DNA of 6,908 nt from the NCBI GenBank assembly GCA_030598355.1, contig JAUVQD010000076.1, positions 1 through 6,908 on the forward strand. Direction: 5' to 3'. The stretch comes from Actinomycetes bacterium (GTDB taxonomy: Bacteria > Actinomycetota > Aquicultoria > CAJVYJ01 > JAUVQD01). The notes under the pieces are model-generated. The model was not told where the DNA came from. It saw only the letters and a list, made by a program, of their open reading frames with translations, and ran no database searches. Positions within the stretch are counted from its first letter, which is position 1. The number at the start of each line of letters is the position of its first letter. The translations under genes and the position numbers were made by a program. This document shows positions 5,656 through 6,908 of the stretch, piece by piece.

Positions 5656-5771
5656 AAATGGCTCCTTTCTGCCGGCCATGCCGGAATCACTAAAACTTAG
5701 CCCCCAGTGGGCCGCGGCGCTCAACGAAGTTGGTAAGGCTACGTGAGACCGATATCATATTAGCACAATCG
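5656..5771 (-). promoter_or_regulatory. Structured leader and probable promoter of the RRM gene
   Basis: A -10-like TATGAT lies at 5754-5759 (minus strand) with no good -35; the -35 region would fall in the terminator's T tract. Transcription from there gives a leader of about 90 bases. It contains a compact hairpin, CCGGC/GCCGG at 5672-5684 with a three-base loop, right before the ribosome binding site. A second short stem, GCCC/GGGC, spans 5700-5712. Such leaders are typical of cold-shock or autoregulated RNA-binding protein genes, but this role is inferred. Confidence 0.4.
5662..5668 (-). promoter_or_regulatory. Ribosome binding site that fixes the RRM protein start
   Basis: AAAGGAG on the minus strand, 6 bases before the ATG at 5655. 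It rules out the upstream in-frame starts at 5679 (ATG) and 5724 (TTG), which lack such a site. Confidence 0.8.
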
Positions 5772-5818
5772 GACACGAAAAAAAGAGCGCCTGTTTAGGG
5801 CGCCCTTTTTTTCGTGTC
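5772..5818 (-). terminator. Strong symmetrical (bidirectional-capable) Rho-independent terminator
   Basis: A 20-position stem (5772-5791 pairing with 5799-5818) has one A-C mismatch and a 7-base loop at 5792-5798. The GC-rich upper part (GAGCGCC / GGGCGCCC) is flanked by seven A on the left and seven T on the right, so both strands read as a GC hairpin followed by a T tract. It lies 18 bases past the protease stop and before the RRM promoter, so its main job is to end protease transcription. No + strand gene reads into it in this window. Confidence 0.9.
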
Positions 5819-5836
5819 TTTTTAAATCCCAGCTTG

Positions 5837-6908
5837 TTATGGCAGAATTGAATTGTCCGCGTCAACAAGACCGTAACCAAACAAGCTATCGAAACCGATC
5901 GATCCGATGTCTTCGGCCCGGTTCTGCAATTTTGCTCGGGCTTCATTCGGATCCCACGTGCTGTCGCTGTCGAGGTCATAAGTTCCGACCGGTTGTGAAA
6001 GCATCAGAGCGGCTGCCCCGGCGACGTGTGGAGCCGCCATTGAAGTTCCGCTGTATGTTTTGTATCCATCACCCTTGAATGTAGAGCGTATCGCTACACC
6101 AGGTGCGGCTAAACTCAAATTACTGCCCCGGTGAGACCAGTAGGCGATAGAGTCACTTGAATCGGTAGCTGAAACCGCGATCGCTTCGTCATAAGCCGCT
6201 GGATATTTTACTGCGCTGCCCTCGTTAGGGTATGCGGCATTACCAGCTGCCGCTACGATGATGACGCCGGCTTGATCGGCCAGCCGAACTGCTTGCTCGA
6301 AATCATGAGAGTATCCTCCCGACAAACTCATATTGACGATGTCCACGTCGTTGGCGACGGCCCAGTTAAGGCCCGCGATAACGCCGGATGTCCAGCCGCT
6401 GCCTTTTCGGTCGAGAACTTTTATGGCAACAATTGTAGCCTCGGGCGCCACACCGATAGTGCCGATGAGATTGTCCCTTGCCGCGATAGTGCCGGCGACG
6501 TGAGACCCATGACCGTTATCGTCATTCGAAGACTTTTTCGAATTTATGAAGTTTGGACCCGCAACCACGGGGGCTAAATCAGAGTGGTCAAGGTCAACAC
6601 CGGTATCGATCACGGCGACTCTAATGCCAGCCCCTTTCGTGCTCAGCTGGGCGACTGTTGACCCGATTCTAAGAACGCCCCAATCAGCAGTTTGAGCTGG
6701 TGGAGGTGGCTTGGGCTTGCCTCCTCCTTTTCCAGCCGGTTTGCCGACAATGCTAACAACAGGGTCATCATTAACTCGCACGACACTGTTTTTTTTGCTC
6801 AAAGCATTAACTGCTTTAGCCGGTATGCTAATTGCTTGTCCGTTGATGATTTTAAGGTCTAAAATCTTGGTCGCACCGGCCTTTTTAAGAATGGCCGCTT
6901 TTTCCGAG
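5837..6908 (-). CDS. Subtilisin-family (S8) serine protease with I9-type propeptide (5' partial)
   Basis: Probably a secreted endopeptidase. The frame is open to the right edge. A TTG at 6802 could start it, but the 35 codons before it read as the end of an I9-type inhibitory propeptide (KIINGQAISIPAKAV...), continuing into SVVRVNDDPVV. The true start and signal peptide are therefore outside. Counting from the TTG, a Gly/Pro-rich linker spans about 20-37, followed by the catalytic domain. The triad is D66 (VIDTGVD), H98 (NGHGSHVAGT) and S254 (SGTSMAAPH), with oxyanion-hole N188 (AAAGN). All are intact, so it should be active after maturation. Residues 276-287 (DLDSDSTWDPNE) match an EF-hand calcium loop with D at 1, 3, 5 and 9 and E at 12. 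The protein ends with the catalytic domain and has no C-terminal extension. A strong terminator follows. Confidence 0.94.
   Translation of the reverse strand, partial: SEKAAILKKAGATKILDLKIINGQAISIPAKAVNALSKKNSVVRVNDDPVVSIVGKPAGKGGGKPKPPPPAQTADWGVLRIGSTVAQLSTKGAGIRVAVIDTGVDLDHSDLAPVVAGPNFINSKKSSNDDNGHGSHVAGTIAARDNLIGTIGVAPEATIVAIKVLDRKGSGWTSGVIAGLNWAVANDVDIVNMSLSGGYSHDFEQAVRLADQAGVIIVAAAGNAAYPNEGSAVKYPAAYDEAIAVSATDSSDSIAYWSHRGSNLSLAAPGVAIRSTFKGDGYKTYSGTSMAAPHVAGAAALMLSQPVGTYDLDSDSTWDPNEARAKLQNRAEDIGSIGFDSLFGYGLVDADNSILP

Noticed and set aside
5656..5724. Longer RRM protein starting at 5724 or 5679
   Set aside because: The added residues are not part of the RRM fold; the ATG at 5655 has AAAGGAG 6 bases upstream. 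The ATG at 5679 lies in the hairpin loop.
6800..6802. TTG as the start of the subtilase gene
   Set aside because: The frame continues without a stop to the right edge, and the extra residues read as an I9-type propeptide.

Overview
This window looks like a compact bacterial chromosome of moderate GC content. Genes are tightly packed and switch strand often (order + + - + - + - - -). The membrane-anchored multihaem cytochrome suggests anaerobic or facultative respiration, but nothing here fixes the phylum. I see no rRNA, tRNA, CRISPR array, insertion sequence or integrase.

Left part (1-2352, + strand): a two-gene unit of an ExbB/TolQ/MotA-type proton-channel subunit (5' end outside the window) and an ExbD/MotB-like partner. 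The partner keeps the N-terminal transmembrane helix with a conserved Asp. In place of the usual peptidoglycan-binding or TonB-interacting domain it carries three putative-Ig (He_PIG-like) repeats, a second transmembrane helix and a short Cys/His-rich tail. This ion-driven stator-like pair is the best candidate for an uncharacterised system here.

Middle part (2349-4884): a NapC/NirT-type membrane-anchored cytochrome with twelve haem motifs (minus), CutA (plus), a small two-helix membrane protein (minus) and a low-molecular-weight protein tyrosine phosphatase (plus). The phosphatase has a good promoter, a ribosome binding site and a complete catalytic loop, but no standard start codon before that loop.

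Right part (4881-6908, minus strand): YjbQ (UPF0047) lies just downstream of a glycine-rich RRM RNA-binding protein, probably co-transcribed. A strong symmetrical hairpin terminator separates them from a subtilisin-family (S8) protease whose N-terminal part, including part of an I9-type propeptide, runs off the right edge.

All three convergent gene pairs meet with almost no intergenic DNA. Two of them share a palindromic stop tetranucleotide (CTAG at 2349-2352, TTAA at 4881-4884). No non-coding stretch exceeds 300 bases; the longest are 3612-3794 (divergent promoters) and 5656-5836 (structured leader plus terminator).
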